Shown here: positions 18,612 through 28,173 of the stretch, in pieces | Layout: each line of letters opens with the position of its first letter | How positions within the stretch are numbered: position 1 is the stretch's first letter | DNA from: an uncultured bacterium | Lineage (GTDB): Bacteria; Bacteroidota; Bacteroidia; Chitinophagales; Chitinophagaceae | Assembly (NCBI GenBank): GCA_903826405.1 | Contig: CAIKEH010000011.1 | Location: 21,763-85,762, forward strand | Direction of reading: 5' to 3' | DNA: 64,000 nt | Program-made: the position numbers and the translations under genes | Notes under the pieces: generated by a model | The model's database searches: none | Told to the model about the DNA's origin: nothing | Seen by the model: only the letters and a program-made list of their open reading frames with translations

Positions 18612-19337
18612 TCAATCTGCTTTCTTTACTGAACCGGCCCCACTGATCTGCTGGGAAACCTGAGTAGCTCCTCCTTTGTAGATGACTTCACCCACCCCAC
18701 TGACATGCGCATCGAGCGAAACGCTGGCAAATACCTCCGCCGAGCCAGCTCCGGAAATTTCAACCTTTGTATTCTCCGATTTTATTTCAAAACATTTTGC
18801 ATTACCGGCCCCACTGATACTGATCTTCAGGTCACGCACCGTACCCTTTAAGGAGACCGTACCAGAACCAGAGATCCCTGTTTTCAGTTCTGGAGCATCC
18901 ACATCGGCGATGATATCCCCGGATCCACTCACCTGAAGATCTAGAATATCCTTGGACCTGATCTTATCCTGACCTGTGATATTACATGCTCCTGAAACAG
19001 CAAGTCGGGTATATTCAAGCGAACTTACACTTACGATGATCTTCCTTGAAGGACGAAGATCCCAGCCATGACGGGGCCTAATCTCCAACTTTCTTCCCGT
19101 CTGCTTCAATTCAATATAAGAGAGTAGATTCTCATCGGCCTCGATCCTGACAGGTCCGGGACCGCTACCCGACACCCGTAATTCAATGGACCCGCTCACT
19201 TCAACCTCTGTGAACGGGGATACCAGCCTTTCTTCCGATGCCCTATTACCATTTCCTCTGACCTCTTTTTCCCAAAGCAAGCTGCAGGATGGCAATACGG
19301 CCATAAGCAGGAGTATGGAGATCAACAATTTTCGCAT
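18612..19337 (-). CDS. GIN (DUF2807) domain lipoprotein
   Basis: A 241-residue predicted lipoprotein (signal ending VLPSC, Cys18). From residue 40 on it carries the putative auto-transporter adhesin head GIN domain (DUF2807): a right-handed parallel beta-helix with recurring Gly/Ser turns such as VSGSGD, ISGSGT, ISGAGN, ISGAGS, VSGVGE and ISGAGS. These proteins are common in Bacteroidota and have no firm function; a surface or periplasmic binding role is usually suggested. The gene is divergent from guaA and convergent with the YwqK/TonB gene. Confidence 0.88.
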   Translation of the reverse strand: MRKLLISILLLMAVLPSCSLLWEKEVRGNGNRASEERLVSPFTEVEVSGSIELRVSGSGPGPVRIEADENLLSYIELKQTGRKLEIRPRHGWDLRPSRKIIVSVSSLEYTRLAVSGACNITGQDKIRSKDILDLQVSGSGDIIADVDAPELKTGISGSGTVSLKGTVRDLKISISGAGNAKCFEIKSENTKVEISGAGSAEVFASVSLDAHVSGVGEVIYKGGATQVSQQISGAGSVKKAD

Positions 19338-19483
19338 TTAGTACCATTTTTATCTGCACATTTTACGCATTCGTCAGGCCAGAATCTCAGATTATGCGTT
19401 GAACGGCAGTTAAATGCAGCTAAGCGGTCATGAAAAGAGGTCAAATTAGACTGAAGGGATACAGAGCATCTACCCGAATTCTT

Positions 19484-19491
19484 TACCTTCG
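19484..19491 (+). promoter_or_regulatory. Putative -7 element of guaA
   Basis: TACCTTCG differs by one base from the TAnnTTTG consensus and lies 11 bp before the guaA ATG. No clear -33 element was found. Confidence 0.35.
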
Positions 19492-19502
19492 CAACACCAA
19501 TT

Positions 19503-21038
19503 ATGACTGAAAAGATCATCATCCTCGATTTTGGCTCGCAGTATACCCAACTCATCGCCAGGGCGGTCAGGGAAGCCCATGTGTATTGCGAGATTATCCC
19601 ATACCATAAAGAATTCAAAATAGGCCCAGACCTGAAAGGGATCATTCTCTCAGGCTCCCCTTTTTCAGTGAATGACCCGGCTGCGCCAGACGTCGATATC
19701 AAAGCCATGGCCGACCAACGTCCCATATTGGGTATCTGTTATGGCGCCCAGTTGACCGCTAAAAACTTTGGCGGCAGAGTTGAAAAATCTGACAAACGCG
19801 AATATGGAAGAGCAACCTTGCTGATCGGGAAAAATGACGTGCTGTGGTCTTCTGTACCAGAAACCTCGCAGGTCTGGATGAGCCATGGCGATAGCATTCA
19901 GGATACCCCTCCGGGTTTCAACCTGTTGGCAAGAACAGATTCTATACCGGTTGCGGCCTTCCACAGTCGAACCGTGGCGACAAAAGACATCTACGGATTG
20001 CAGTTCCATCCCGAAGTGTACCACTCTTCCTTCGGAAAAAAGATCATCCGAAATTTCCTTGTGGAAGTCTGCGGGTGCACCCAGGACTGGACCCCTGCCC
20101 ACTTCATTTCAGATACCGTTGCCGCATTAAAGGATAAGATCGGCGATCGACAGGTCATTATGGCCCTCAGCGGTGGTGTTGATTCCACAGTCGCAGCAAC
20201 ACTCATCCACCGTGCGATCGGCGATCGACTTCATGGCATCTTCGTCGATAACGGGGTTCTGAGGAAGGACGAATATGCAGAGGTTCTCAAAACCTATGCT
20301 AGCCTTGGATTGAATGTAAAGGGCGTGGACGCCAAGGAACATTTCTATACACTTTTAGCCGGCAAGTCCAACCCTGAGGAAAAAAGAAAGATCATCGGCA
20401 AAACCTTCATTGATGTTTTCGATAGGGAGGCACACCAGATCAAAAATATCGGCCTGCTTGGCCAAGGAACCATTTATCCGGATGTGATAGAAAGCGTTTC
20501 AGTTCATGGACCTTCACAGACGATCAAATCCCATCATAATGTAGGGGGCCTTCCAGACACCATGAAACTTGAACTCGTTGAACCCTTAAGATACTTGTTC
20601 AAAGATGAGGTTCGAAAGGTGGGGCAGGAATTGGGCATCTCCGATCAGTTACTGTTCAGACACCCCTTCCCGGGGCCGGGTCTAGCCATCCGCATCCTGG
20701 GAGAAGTTACACAGGAAAAAGTACTGATGCTCCAAGAAGCAGATGCCATCTATACCAAGGCATTGAAATCGTGGGACCTCTACGATAAGATATGGCAAGC
20801 CGGGGCCATCCTGCTTCCTGTCAAAAGTGTAGGTGTCATGGGAGATGAACGCACCTATGAATTCACCATTGCCTTACGTGCCGTGACATCCGTGGATGGC
20901 ATGACAGCAGACTGGGCACACCTCCCATATGAATTCATGGCCCATGTATCCAATGAGATCATCAATCAGGTAAGAGGCATAAACAGGGTAGTCTACGACA
21001 TCAGCAGCAAGCCTCCTGCCACCATTGAATGGGAATAA
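19503..21038 (+). CDS. guaA: GMP synthase (glutamine-hydrolysing)
   Basis: GuaA converts XMP to GMP with ATP and glutamine, in the cytosol. The N-terminal class I amidotransferase domain (residues 1-190) has Cys79 in GICYGAQ and the His/Glu pair in [10 protein letters not shown]. The ATP-pyrophosphatase domain has the P-loop [12 protein letters not shown] near residue 220. The C-terminal dimerisation domain carries [16 protein letters not shown] and ends [18 protein letters not shown], the normal GuaA terminus. The 511 residues are full length. The next gene begins about 20 bp after its stop and may be co-transcribed. Confidence 0.97.
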   Translation: MTEKIIILDFGSQYTQLIARAVREAHVYCEIIPYHKEFKIGPDLKGIILSGSPFSVNDPAAPDVDIKAMADQRPILGICYGAQLTAKNFGGRVEKSDKREYGRATLLIGKNDVLWSSVPETSQVWMSHGDSIQDTPPGFNLLARTDSIPVAAFHSRTVATKDIYGLQFHPEVYHSSFGKKIIRNFLVEVCGCTQDWTPAHFISDTVAALKDKIGDRQVIMALSGGVDSTVAATLIHRAIGDRLHGIFVDNGVLRKDEYAEVLKTYASLGLNVKGVDAKEHFYTLLAGKSNPEEKRKIIGKTFIDVFDREAHQIKNIGLLGQGTIYPDVIESVSVHGPSQTIKSHHNVGGLPDTMKLELVEPLRYLFKDEVRKVGQELGISDQLLFRHPFPGPGLAIRILGEVTQEKVLMLQEADAIYTKALKSWDLYDKIWQAGAILLPVKSVGVMGDERTYEFTIALRAVTSVDGMTADWAHLPYEFMAHVSNEIINQVRGINRVVYDISSKPPATIEWE

Positions 21039-21058
21039 AAAAGGAAAATGTTCCCGGC

Positions 21059-22231
21059 ATGAGGATAAACTTACTATTCATAATCCTGACCGCATCTCTC
21101 GGCTTTACGACCGTAAAAGGCCAGATTACGACACGCCAACAGGTGGCCATCTTCGTTCCACTGTACCTCGATTCCGCATTCGACATCAGCTCCAGTTACA
21201 GGTATGGCAAGAACTTTCCAAAACAATCCATAAATGGACTCGAATTTTTCGAAGGGGCACAATTCGCCATGGACAGCATTCATCTCGAAGGGATCAACGC
21301 AGAATACCATGTCTTTGACACCCGTAACGCTTCTAATCCTATCTCACGGATCGTCAGTTCGAACCTATTCGACTCCATAAATCTCATCATCGGTAGCGTA
21401 AGCGGTAACGAATACCTTCTACTCGCTGATCTGGCAAAAAGGAAAAAGATACCTTTCATCAGTGCAACCTATCCCAATGACGGAGGCATCAAATCCAATC
21501 CTCAAGTGGTCATGGTGAACCCCAAGATCAATACCCATCTTCAGGCCACATATAATCATCTGTTGAAGAATTACGCCGGGAACAAACTCATCTATTTACG
21601 TCGAAATAACTTTGCCGACGACAGGGTCTTTGATGTTTTCAAGTCCCTGGATAGTTCTGCTTCCGGAGGCCTTCTGAAATTCAAACCCGTCAACCTGCCC
21701 GAAGCATTCTCAATCAACGACATTCAACCTCTTCTGGACAGCATGAGGCAGAACGTCATCATCTGCGGCAGCCTGGATGAAAATTTTGGAAGAGATCTTG
21801 CTTTGGCCACTTCCAACCTGGGCAAACCCTACCAAGTGACCCTGATCGGCATGCCCACTTGGGAATCCATCAAGGAACTTTCAAAACCTGAATTGAAAGC
21901 CATCCCCATCATCTACAGTTCCAGCTTTTACAATCCAGGAACCGAAAAATGGACGATAGACTTTGAAACCGCTTACAGAAAACAATCTTTCAGCAAGCCA
22001 TCGGACATGGCCTACCGAGGCTTTGAAATAACCTATTATTTCATGCATCTTCTCCAGAAATACGGAACAACACTCAATCAGAATCTCACAGACAAAAGCA
22101 TCAAGCTGATCACGGACTACGATTTTCGACCGATTCGCTGGACCAGGGACGCCACCACTCCGGATTATTACGAGAATAAACGTGTCTACCTGCTCAAGCA
22201 TTTAAATGGCATGACCACCCCATTGTACTGA
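21059..22231 (+). CDS. Periplasmic binding protein-like receptor (type 1 fold)
   Basis: A 390-residue exported protein with a signal peptide (about residues 1-21). It resembles branched-chain amino-acid/ANF-receptor binding proteins (Peripla_BP_6): VAIFVPLYLDSAF, INGLEFFEGAQFAMDSI, DTRNA, IIGSVSGNEYLLLADLAKRKKIPFIS and, near the end, DMAYRGFEITYYFMHLL. In Bacteroidota such proteins often carry LysM repeats in front; none are present here. No permease or ATPase gene is near, so a role as a sensor or a cell-wall-associated receptor is as likely as transport. An upstream in-frame ATG at 21029 would overlap guaA and spoil the signal peptide, so ATG 21059 is used. Confidence 0.75.
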   Translation: MRINLLFIILTASLGFTTVKGQITTRQQVAIFVPLYLDSAFDISSSYRYGKNFPKQSINGLEFFEGAQFAMDSIHLEGINAEYHVFDTRNASNPISRIVSSNLFDSINLIIGSVSGNEYLLLADLAKRKKIPFISATYPNDGGIKSNPQVVMVNPKINTHLQATYNHLLKNYAGNKLIYLRRNNFADDRVFDVFKSLDSSASGGLLKFKPVNLPEAFSINDIQPLLDSMRQNVIICGSLDENFGRDLALATSNLGKPYQVTLIGMPTWESIKELSKPELKAIPIIYSSSFYNPGTEKWTIDFETAYRKQSFSKPSDMAYRGFEITYYFMHLLQKYGTTLNQNLTDKSIKLITDYDFRPIRWTRDATTPDYYENKRVYLLKHLNGMTTPLY

Positions 22232-22448
22232 AACATCAATGCAAAGTTCCGATCAAAATCCAATATGATCAGACCATCTCCCACTCAGATCAAGCCGCTG
22301 GATCTCCGAAACATACCACTTACTGTAAACAGAAAATATACTTCAATGGGTGTTCGAACGAATGAACTTTATGAATGCACGAATCGTTTAGATCTATATG
22401 TAAGATCACTTTTCTAGAAGCCGAAATGACGTATATGAGGTTTGTCCC

Positions 22449-23837
22449 ATGCATAAGTTGAAAACTTTCAGATATTTTGCCATCGCGCTCTTTTGCTTGG
22501 TCCTGTTAGCATGGAAACAATCTATTGGACCAGGTCCCGAACGGATATCCATTCCGGCATCCGTGCAGAGGCAAGGAAATGCAGATGCAGGAGTACGATA
22601 TATCATCACCGGAGATTATGTGAACAGTGGCATACCATTGGGATTTTACAGGCTTGGATTCGGGAAAGACAAGAACAACTGGCTCGGCAGGGACAGCCTA
22701 AATGCAACGGTCAGATATGATTTCAATGTAGTGAAAGCCCCTAACGGCAGGGACATCGTTGTGCCTAACTGCCTGCAGTGCCATGCACAGGTTTTTGAAG
22801 GACAACTCATCATTGGATTAGGAAATGTGAATGGAGATTTCACCAGACCAAAAGTGAGTCCAAAACTGATGACCGGAGCGCTCGAAACCTTTCTCTCTCT
22901 GGACAAGGGCAATAGAGACGCCTCTTCTCATTTCTTGACCGTTGCCAAGACCATCGGTGAAAAAACCCTTACCGATGTAGTGGGTGTTAATCCTGCAGAT
23001 AGACTGACTGCAGTTCTCATCGCACACCGGAACAAACAGACACTGGCCTGGCAGGACAGCGCCTCTGTCGAACTCCCTTCAACCGTCATCCCGTCCGATG
23101 TACCCGCCTGGTGGATGTTGAAAAAGAAAAACGCCATGTTCTATAACGGATTCGGCAGAGGAGATTTTGGACGATTCCTCATGGGGGCGATTCTACTCAC
23201 CATCAATGATACCATTCATGCCCATGAAGTCGACGGCCACATGCCCGACGTACTCGCCTATCTGAACAGTTTAAATCCTCCCAAATTCCCCAAACCCCTG
23301 AACCATACACTTGTCGACCAAGGCAAGGTGGTTTTTGAAACGCATTGCAGCAAATGCCATGGGTTTTATGGTGACAACGGGAACTATCCTAATTATCTGA
23401 TCCCACAGGAGATCATCGGCACGGACTCTTTGTTGAATAAGAGTAATTATCAATTTTCGGACATGATCAGTTGGTTCAATACGAGCTGGTTTGCTCAGGG
23501 CGACCACCCAGCAAAACTTGAACCATTCAATGGATATATCGCACCTCCCCTCGACGGCGTTTGGATCACCGCACCTTACCTACACAATGGCTCCATCCCC
23601 AACCTGGAGGCCTTATTGGACAGTAGACTCAGGCCCAATTACTGGTCCAGAGATATTCAGAAACCAGTCTATGATTATCAGAAATTAGGATGGAGTTACC
23701 GGGAGGAAAAAGGCCCCGGGGACAAGAATACTTATAATACAAACCTCCCCGGCTACGGAAATTACGGTCATAATTTCGGAGACAAACTGTCCAAGGAAGA
23801 AAGGACAGCGATATTGGAATACCTGAAAACACTGTAG
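22449..23837 (+). CDS. Di-haem cytochrome c (RoxA/cytochrome-c-peroxidase-like)
   Basis: A 462-residue exported c-type cytochrome with an N-terminal hydrophobic signal (residues 8-22). It has two haem-binding motifs, CLQCH at residues 108-112 and CSKCH at 300-304. The stretch APPLDGVWITAPYLHNGS with NLEALLDS, near residue 360, is shared by RoxA-like rubber oxygenases and di-haem peroxidases and by other large periplasmic cytochromes. The protein is expected in the periplasm or attached to the membrane. The reaction is not clear from sequence: peroxidase, oxygenase or plain electron transfer. It stands alone, between a binding-protein gene and the helicase. Confidence 0.82.
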   Translation: MHKLKTFRYFAIALFCLVLLAWKQSIGPGPERISIPASVQRQGNADAGVRYIITGDYVNSGIPLGFYRLGFGKDKNNWLGRDSLNATVRYDFNVVKAPNGRDIVVPNCLQCHAQVFEGQLIIGLGNVNGDFTRPKVSPKLMTGALETFLSLDKGNRDASSHFLTVAKTIGEKTLTDVVGVNPADRLTAVLIAHRNKQTLAWQDSASVELPSTVIPSDVPAWWMLKKKNAMFYNGFGRGDFGRFLMGAILLTINDTIHAHEVDGHMPDVLAYLNSLNPPKFPKPLNHTLVDQGKVVFETHCSKCHGFYGDNGNYPNYLIPQEIIGTDSLLNKSNYQFSDMISWFNTSWFAQGDHPAKLEPFNGYIAPPLDGVWITAPYLHNGSIPNLEALLDSRLRPNYWSRDIQKPVYDYQKLGWSYREEKGPGDKNTYNTNLPGYGNYGHNFGDKLSKEERTAILEYLKTL

Positions 23838-23963
23838 TCCCTTCAACCAGATCTGAAACATGATCACTTCAAGTTTGGTCAATGCCGGGTCGAACCTACA
23901 TCTACTTTGCAATCATGCCTCATAATCTATACGAACTCCTGAAGTCTAGTTATGAAGAAATAA

Positions 23964-23971
23964 TACTTTTG
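23964..23971 (+). promoter_or_regulatory. Putative -7 element of the DEXH helicase gene
   Basis: TACTTTTG matches TAnnTTTG exactly and ends 8 bp before the ATG at 23980. This implies a very short leader. No good -33 match was seen. Confidence 0.42.
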
Positions 23972-23979
23972 AAGTTTCA

Positions 23980-26538
23980 ATGCATCCCCTCTCCCACTCG
24001 CCCGGCTATCAGGTTGTCCTGAAATGGATGTCCGCTCGCGGCCAAAAGCCGTTCGTATTCCAGGAAGAATGCTGGGAGCAAATCCTCCAGGGAAGAAGTG
24101 GACTGGTCAATGCCCCGACGGGTTGCGGCAAGACATTTTCCGTATTTCTGGGATCGCTCATCAAGTTCATAGATGAAGACCATATACATTTTCGTACAAA
24201 AAAGAACAATGGTCTCCGACTGTTGTGGATTACCCCATTACGCGCGCTGGCCAAGGATATCGGCAGGGCAATGGAGGAAGTGATCATGGAAATGGGAATG
24301 AACTGGAGGATCGGTATCCGTAATGGGGATACGGAAAATTCAGAAAGACAAAAGCAAAAGCGGAATATGCCCGAAGTGCTGATCATCACTCCCGAGAGCA
24401 TGCACCTTCTTTTAGCTCAGAAAGGAAATGAAGAACTGTTCCGAAATGTTCAGATCATCGCGGTGGACGAATGGCATGAACTACTGGGCACCAAGCGAGG
24501 CGTACAAGTGGAATTGTCGCTGAGCAGACTGTTGACTATTTCCCGCAGAACAGAACCACCATCGCCTGGACAAGTCCTCCTTTCAAAAGAATCCGGCAGC
24601 CCGGAAACAGATAACATGACCCGTCCCCTGTCCGTGTGGGGCATTTCAGCCACCATAGGCAATCTGGAAGAAGCAAGGGATGTCCTGCTTCATCCCATTC
24701 TGAGCATGGGAACTTCAGACAAGGCAGATGGGTTCATCATCAAGGCAGAGATCCGAAAAAACATAGTGGTCGAATCGATCTTCCCGGATGAGATCGAGAA
24801 ATTTCCGTGGGCGGGGCATTTGGGACTGAATCTGGCACATAAACTGATCCCGATCATTGAAGCAAGCAGGACAACGCTAATCTTCATAAACACACGCGGG
24901 ATGAGTGAGACATGGTATCAAGCCCTTCTACAATTGGCACCAGAACTTTCAGGTGCCATTGCTCTACATCATGGCAGCATCGAGCCACAACTGCGTAACT
25001 GGGTAGAGGACGCTCTCCATGAGGGAAAACTCAAGGCGGTCGTCTGTACGGCAAGTCTAGACCTGGGAGTGGATTTCCGCCCTGTTGAAAACGTGGTCCA
25101 AGTAGGGTCGCCCAAAGGCGTTGCCCGTTTCCTTCAACGGGCAGGAAGAAGCGGCCATCAGCCGGATGCGGTCAGCAGGATCTGGTTCCTCCCAACACAT
25201 TCCCTGGAACTGATGGAAGCCGCTGCCTTGAAAGATGCCATCCGCGAAAGCAGCATCGAATCCCGCGAACCCCGTCTTCAATGTTTCGATGTGCTCATTC
25301 AATACTTGTGTACTCTGGCCATTGGAGACGGATTCCGTCCTGAGAACATCCTACATGAGATAAGGTCCACATACTGCTTTCAGTACATGACCGATGTGGA
25401 ATGGCAAGATGTTCTCGGCTTCATCTCACTAGGAGGAAAAGCATTGACCCAATACGATGAATTCCGGAAAGTGGAATCGATCGACGGGCTTTGGCGGATA
25501 AATAATAGAAGGCTGGCCATGCGCCATCGCATGCATATCGGCACCATCGTGAGCGATTCCATGATCAAAGTAAAATTCATGTCCGGTGGATTCGTGGGCG
25601 TGATAGAGGAATGGTTCATCGCAAGACTGAATCCCGGAGATGTCTTTACTCTGGCGGGACGAAAGCTGGAATTCATTATGATCAAAGACATGACCGCATT
25701 GGTCAGGAGATCCAATGCACAGAAATCGATCGTCCCCAGCTGGCAGGGCGGCAGGATGCCATTGTCGGCGAATCTGGGTGCTCTATTACGTAGAAAACTC
25801 AATGAGGCAGCCGAACCAGATCAGAAAGATCCGGAGATCACAGCTCTCAAGCCCATGCTCGACTTACAGGCGAACTTGTCGCACATGCCCAAGTTGGGCG
25901 AGTTGCTTATTGAGCATATTGAAACCAAGGATGGATTTCATCTTTTCGTGCATACTTTCGAAGGACGGCTTGTCAATGAGGCCATGGCCGCCATCCTGGC
26001 TTGGCGCATCAGCAGAATCCTACCCATCACATTCTCCTTCGCGATGAATGACTACAGCTTCGAATTACTTTCCGACCAACCCATACCGGTGGACGATGGA
26101 AATGTAAATGAACTATTCCGGATCGAAGGTCTTTTCACCGACATCCAAAGTAGCGTTAACGCATCCGAAATGGCCAAACGTAAATTCAGGGACATCGCGG
26201 TGATCGGTGGACTCGTTTTCCAGGGCATGCCCGGAGAAAGAAAGAAATCACGCCACTTACAGGCCAGTTCATCTCTGATATTCGGGGTATTGAGTGAATT
26301 CGAGCCGGATAACCTATTGCTGAAACAAGCCTATCAGGAGGTCTTTGAACAACAGATGGAGGAAGGACGCTTACGCAACATGCTCGAACGCATACAGCAT
26401 TCCCGGATCGTTATCACCTTTCCCGATCAACTCACTCCATTCAGTTTCCCCGTGAAAGTAGATAGTATGCGGGAGAACCTTTCCTCCGAACGGCTTGAGG
26501 ATCGGGTAAGGAGAATGCAGCAACAATTGGGAAAATAA
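23980..26538 (+). CDS. Ligase-associated DNA damage response DEXH-box helicase (Lhr-like)
   Basis: An 852-residue superfamily 2 ATP-dependent helicase. Walker A is APTGCGKT (residues 45-52), the DEXH box is VDEWHELLG, the SAT motif is ISATIG, and motif VI is QRAGRSGHQP. The C-terminal half is the Lhr-type winged-helix and beta-barrel region. The family is known from operons with an ATP-dependent DNA ligase, a ligase-associated exonuclease and PdeM. Here PdeM lies 3 kb downstream on the same strand, with four recycling and haem genes between, and no ligase or exonuclease is in view. Unwinding during strand-break repair is inferred from the family. Confidence 0.92.
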   Translation: MHPLSHSPGYQVVLKWMSARGQKPFVFQEECWEQILQGRSGLVNAPTGCGKTFSVFLGSLIKFIDEDHIHFRTKKNNGLRLLWITPLRALAKDIGRAMEEVIMEMGMNWRIGIRNGDTENSERQKQKRNMPEVLIITPESMHLLLAQKGNEELFRNVQIIAVDEWHELLGTKRGVQVELSLSRLLTISRRTEPPSPGQVLLSKESGSPETDNMTRPLSVWGISATIGNLEEARDVLLHPILSMGTSDKADGFIIKAEIRKNIVVESIFPDEIEKFPWAGHLGLNLAHKLIPIIEASRTTLIFINTRGMSETWYQALLQLAPELSGAIALHHGSIEPQLRNWVEDALHEGKLKAVVCTASLDLGVDFRPVENVVQVGSPKGVARFLQRAGRSGHQPDAVSRIWFLPTHSLELMEAAALKDAIRESSIESREPRLQCFDVLIQYLCTLAIGDGFRPENILHEIRSTYCFQYMTDVEWQDVLGFISLGGKALTQYDEFRKVESIDGLWRINNRRLAMRHRMHIGTIVSDSMIKVKFMSGGFVGVIEEWFIARLNPGDVFTLAGRKLEFIMIKDMTALVRRSNAQKSIVPSWQGGRMPLSANLGALLRRKLNEAAEPDQKDPEITALKPMLDLQANLSHMPKLGELLIEHIETKDGFHLFVHTFEGRLVNEAMAAILAWRISRILPITFSFAMNDYSFELLSDQPIPVDDGNVNELFRIEGLFTDIQSSVNASEMAKRKFRDIAVIGGLVFQGMPGERKKSRHLQASSSLIFGVLSEFEPDNLLLKQAYQEVFEQQMEEGRLRNMLERIQHSRIVITFPDQLTPFSFPVKVDSMRENLSSERLEDRVRRMQQQLGK

Positions 26539-26707
26539 AGATGAAAAATCCGCAAAATCAATGTTCGAGACCTGCCATCTGAAGAGCACATCATGAAAGA
26601 TAAGCCGAAGACAATTCGGATTACAGATCCATCAGTCGATCCTTGGCCGGCAGGAACTTTCTCCCGAATCCACCATTCCCTAAAATAGGATAACTTTACA
26701 CCCAATC

Positions 26708-28165
26708 ATGAGCGAGATCCTTTCCACCATAGACAACTTTTATCGCAGTTGGAAACCTGGAGGTGCTCCGGCAATCCAATCTCTGAAACAGGCTGGTAGC
26801 AACCGGCTCTACTTCCGTATACTGGACAACGATAAAAGCTATATACTTACCTCCAATCCCACCAACATACCCGAGAACAATGCCTTCATCGAATTCAGCA
26901 GGCATTTCCATGCAAAGCAATTGCCTGTTCCAGAGATATTGCATGTGGACGAAAAAAAGACCCTGTACATCCAGACCGACTTTGGAGACAGTTCCCTTTT
27001 TCATATCATGCAAAAAGAGGGATTCACCCCATCCGTCAAAGAATTGTTCAGGAAAACCCTCAGGCAGCTTGCTCGCCTCCAGATAGAAGGAGGACAACAA
27101 CTAGATTACACCAACTGCATCGCCACCCGATCATTCGACAAGCAGGCTATATATTCCGATCTGTTGTATTTCCTATATTACTTTGTTCGCGCGCTGGACC
27201 TCCCTTATGACAAGAACCAGTTGATGAACGATTTCGACCTGCTCAGCAGCTACCTGATGCAGGAAGAACAGAAATATTTCATGCACAGGGACTGCCAGAG
27301 CCGAAACATCATGGTGTCAGAAGATGGGGTTCATTTCATCGATTATCAGGGCGGCATGCAAGGGGCCTTACAATATGACGTAGCATCCATGCTCTGGCAG
27401 GCCCGCGCATCACTTCCATACGAATGGCGCGACGAATTACTGGAGTATTATTTTGAGCAGGCCAACATGCTTCTTGGCCATACCTTGGATCGGCAATCTT
27501 TCATGGACAGTTATGATGGCTTTGTGCTCATTCGAATGCTGCAGACACTCGGCGCTTACGGATTCAGAGGCCTTTTCGAAAGAAAGCCTCATTTCATCTC
27601 CAGCATACCTTACGCACTCCAAAATTTACGCTGGTTCCTGGAAAATAAGAAGGTGCCCATCCGGCTCCCAGAATTGCAGAAAGTACTGCGTCAGATCACC
27701 GAACAGCAGGTGATAGACAGATATCAGACCGTCAAAGCCGGGCCAGAAACACCTCTAGGTGTGAAGATCCGTAGTTTCTCCTATAGAAAGGGATTACCAG
27801 AAGACCATTCGGGTAACGGAGGAGGCTTCATTTTCGACTGCAGGGGGATATTCAATCCAGGGCGTTTTGAAGAATTCAAGACGAAAACCGGAAGGGACAG
27901 GGAAGTACAGGAATTTCTTTTACACAAAAGTGAGATGCCTGCATTCTTACAGCATGTTTATGGCATTGTAGACATTTCAGTCCAGGACTATATCCGTAGG
28001 GGTTTTGAAAGCCTCACCGTGGATTTTGGCTGCACGGGTGGCCAACACCGCAGCGTATTCGCTGCCGACAGTCTCGCCGAACACCTGAGGGATAAATTCA
28101 ATGTGCATGCCCAGGTGAGCCATCTAGAACAGGAAGCCAAGAATTGGACGAACAATACTTATTAA
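26708..28165 (+). CDS. AmgK-like sugar kinase fused to a RapZ C-terminal domain
   Basis: A 485-residue two-domain protein. Residues 1-330 are an aminoglycoside-phosphotransferase-like kinase: catalytic loop HRDCQSRN (193-200) and metal site IDYQ (211-214), as in AmgK, which phosphorylates MurNAc/GlcNAc at C1. Residues 350-470 match the RapZ C-terminal domain: VKIRSFSYRKGLP, FIFDCRGIFNPG and VDFGCTGGQHRSV (438-450). In E. coli that domain binds glucosamine-6-phosphate and governs GlmS synthesis. The next gene encodes a MurU-like nucleotidyltransferase, so a role in peptidoglycan sugar recycling is likely, with the RapZ part as a sensor or regulator. The fused function is inference. TAACTTTA at 26691-26698 may be its -7 element. 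Confidence 0.82.
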   Translation: MSEILSTIDNFYRSWKPGGAPAIQSLKQAGSNRLYFRILDNDKSYILTSNPTNIPENNAFIEFSRHFHAKQLPVPEILHVDEKKTLYIQTDFGDSSLFHIMQKEGFTPSVKELFRKTLRQLARLQIEGGQQLDYTNCIATRSFDKQAIYSDLLYFLYYFVRALDLPYDKNQLMNDFDLLSSYLMQEEQKYFMHRDCQSRNIMVSEDGVHFIDYQGGMQGALQYDVASMLWQARASLPYEWRDELLEYYFEQANMLLGHTLDRQSFMDSYDGFVLIRMLQTLGAYGFRGLFERKPHFISSIPYALQNLRWFLENKKVPIRLPELQKVLRQITEQQVIDRYQTVKAGPETPLGVKIRSFSYRKGLPEDHSGNGGGFIFDCRGIFNPGRFEEFKTKTGRDREVQEFLLHKSEMPAFLQHVYGIVDISVQDYIRRGFESLTVDFGCTGGQHRSVFAADSLAEHLRDKFNVHAQVSHLEQEAKNWTNNTY

Positions 28166-28173
28166 ACAGGCGG

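Noticed and set aside
22340..22410. GAAC/CGAA-rich repeats before the cytochrome gene
   Set aside because: The matches are short and imperfect; nothing distinguishes them from chance.
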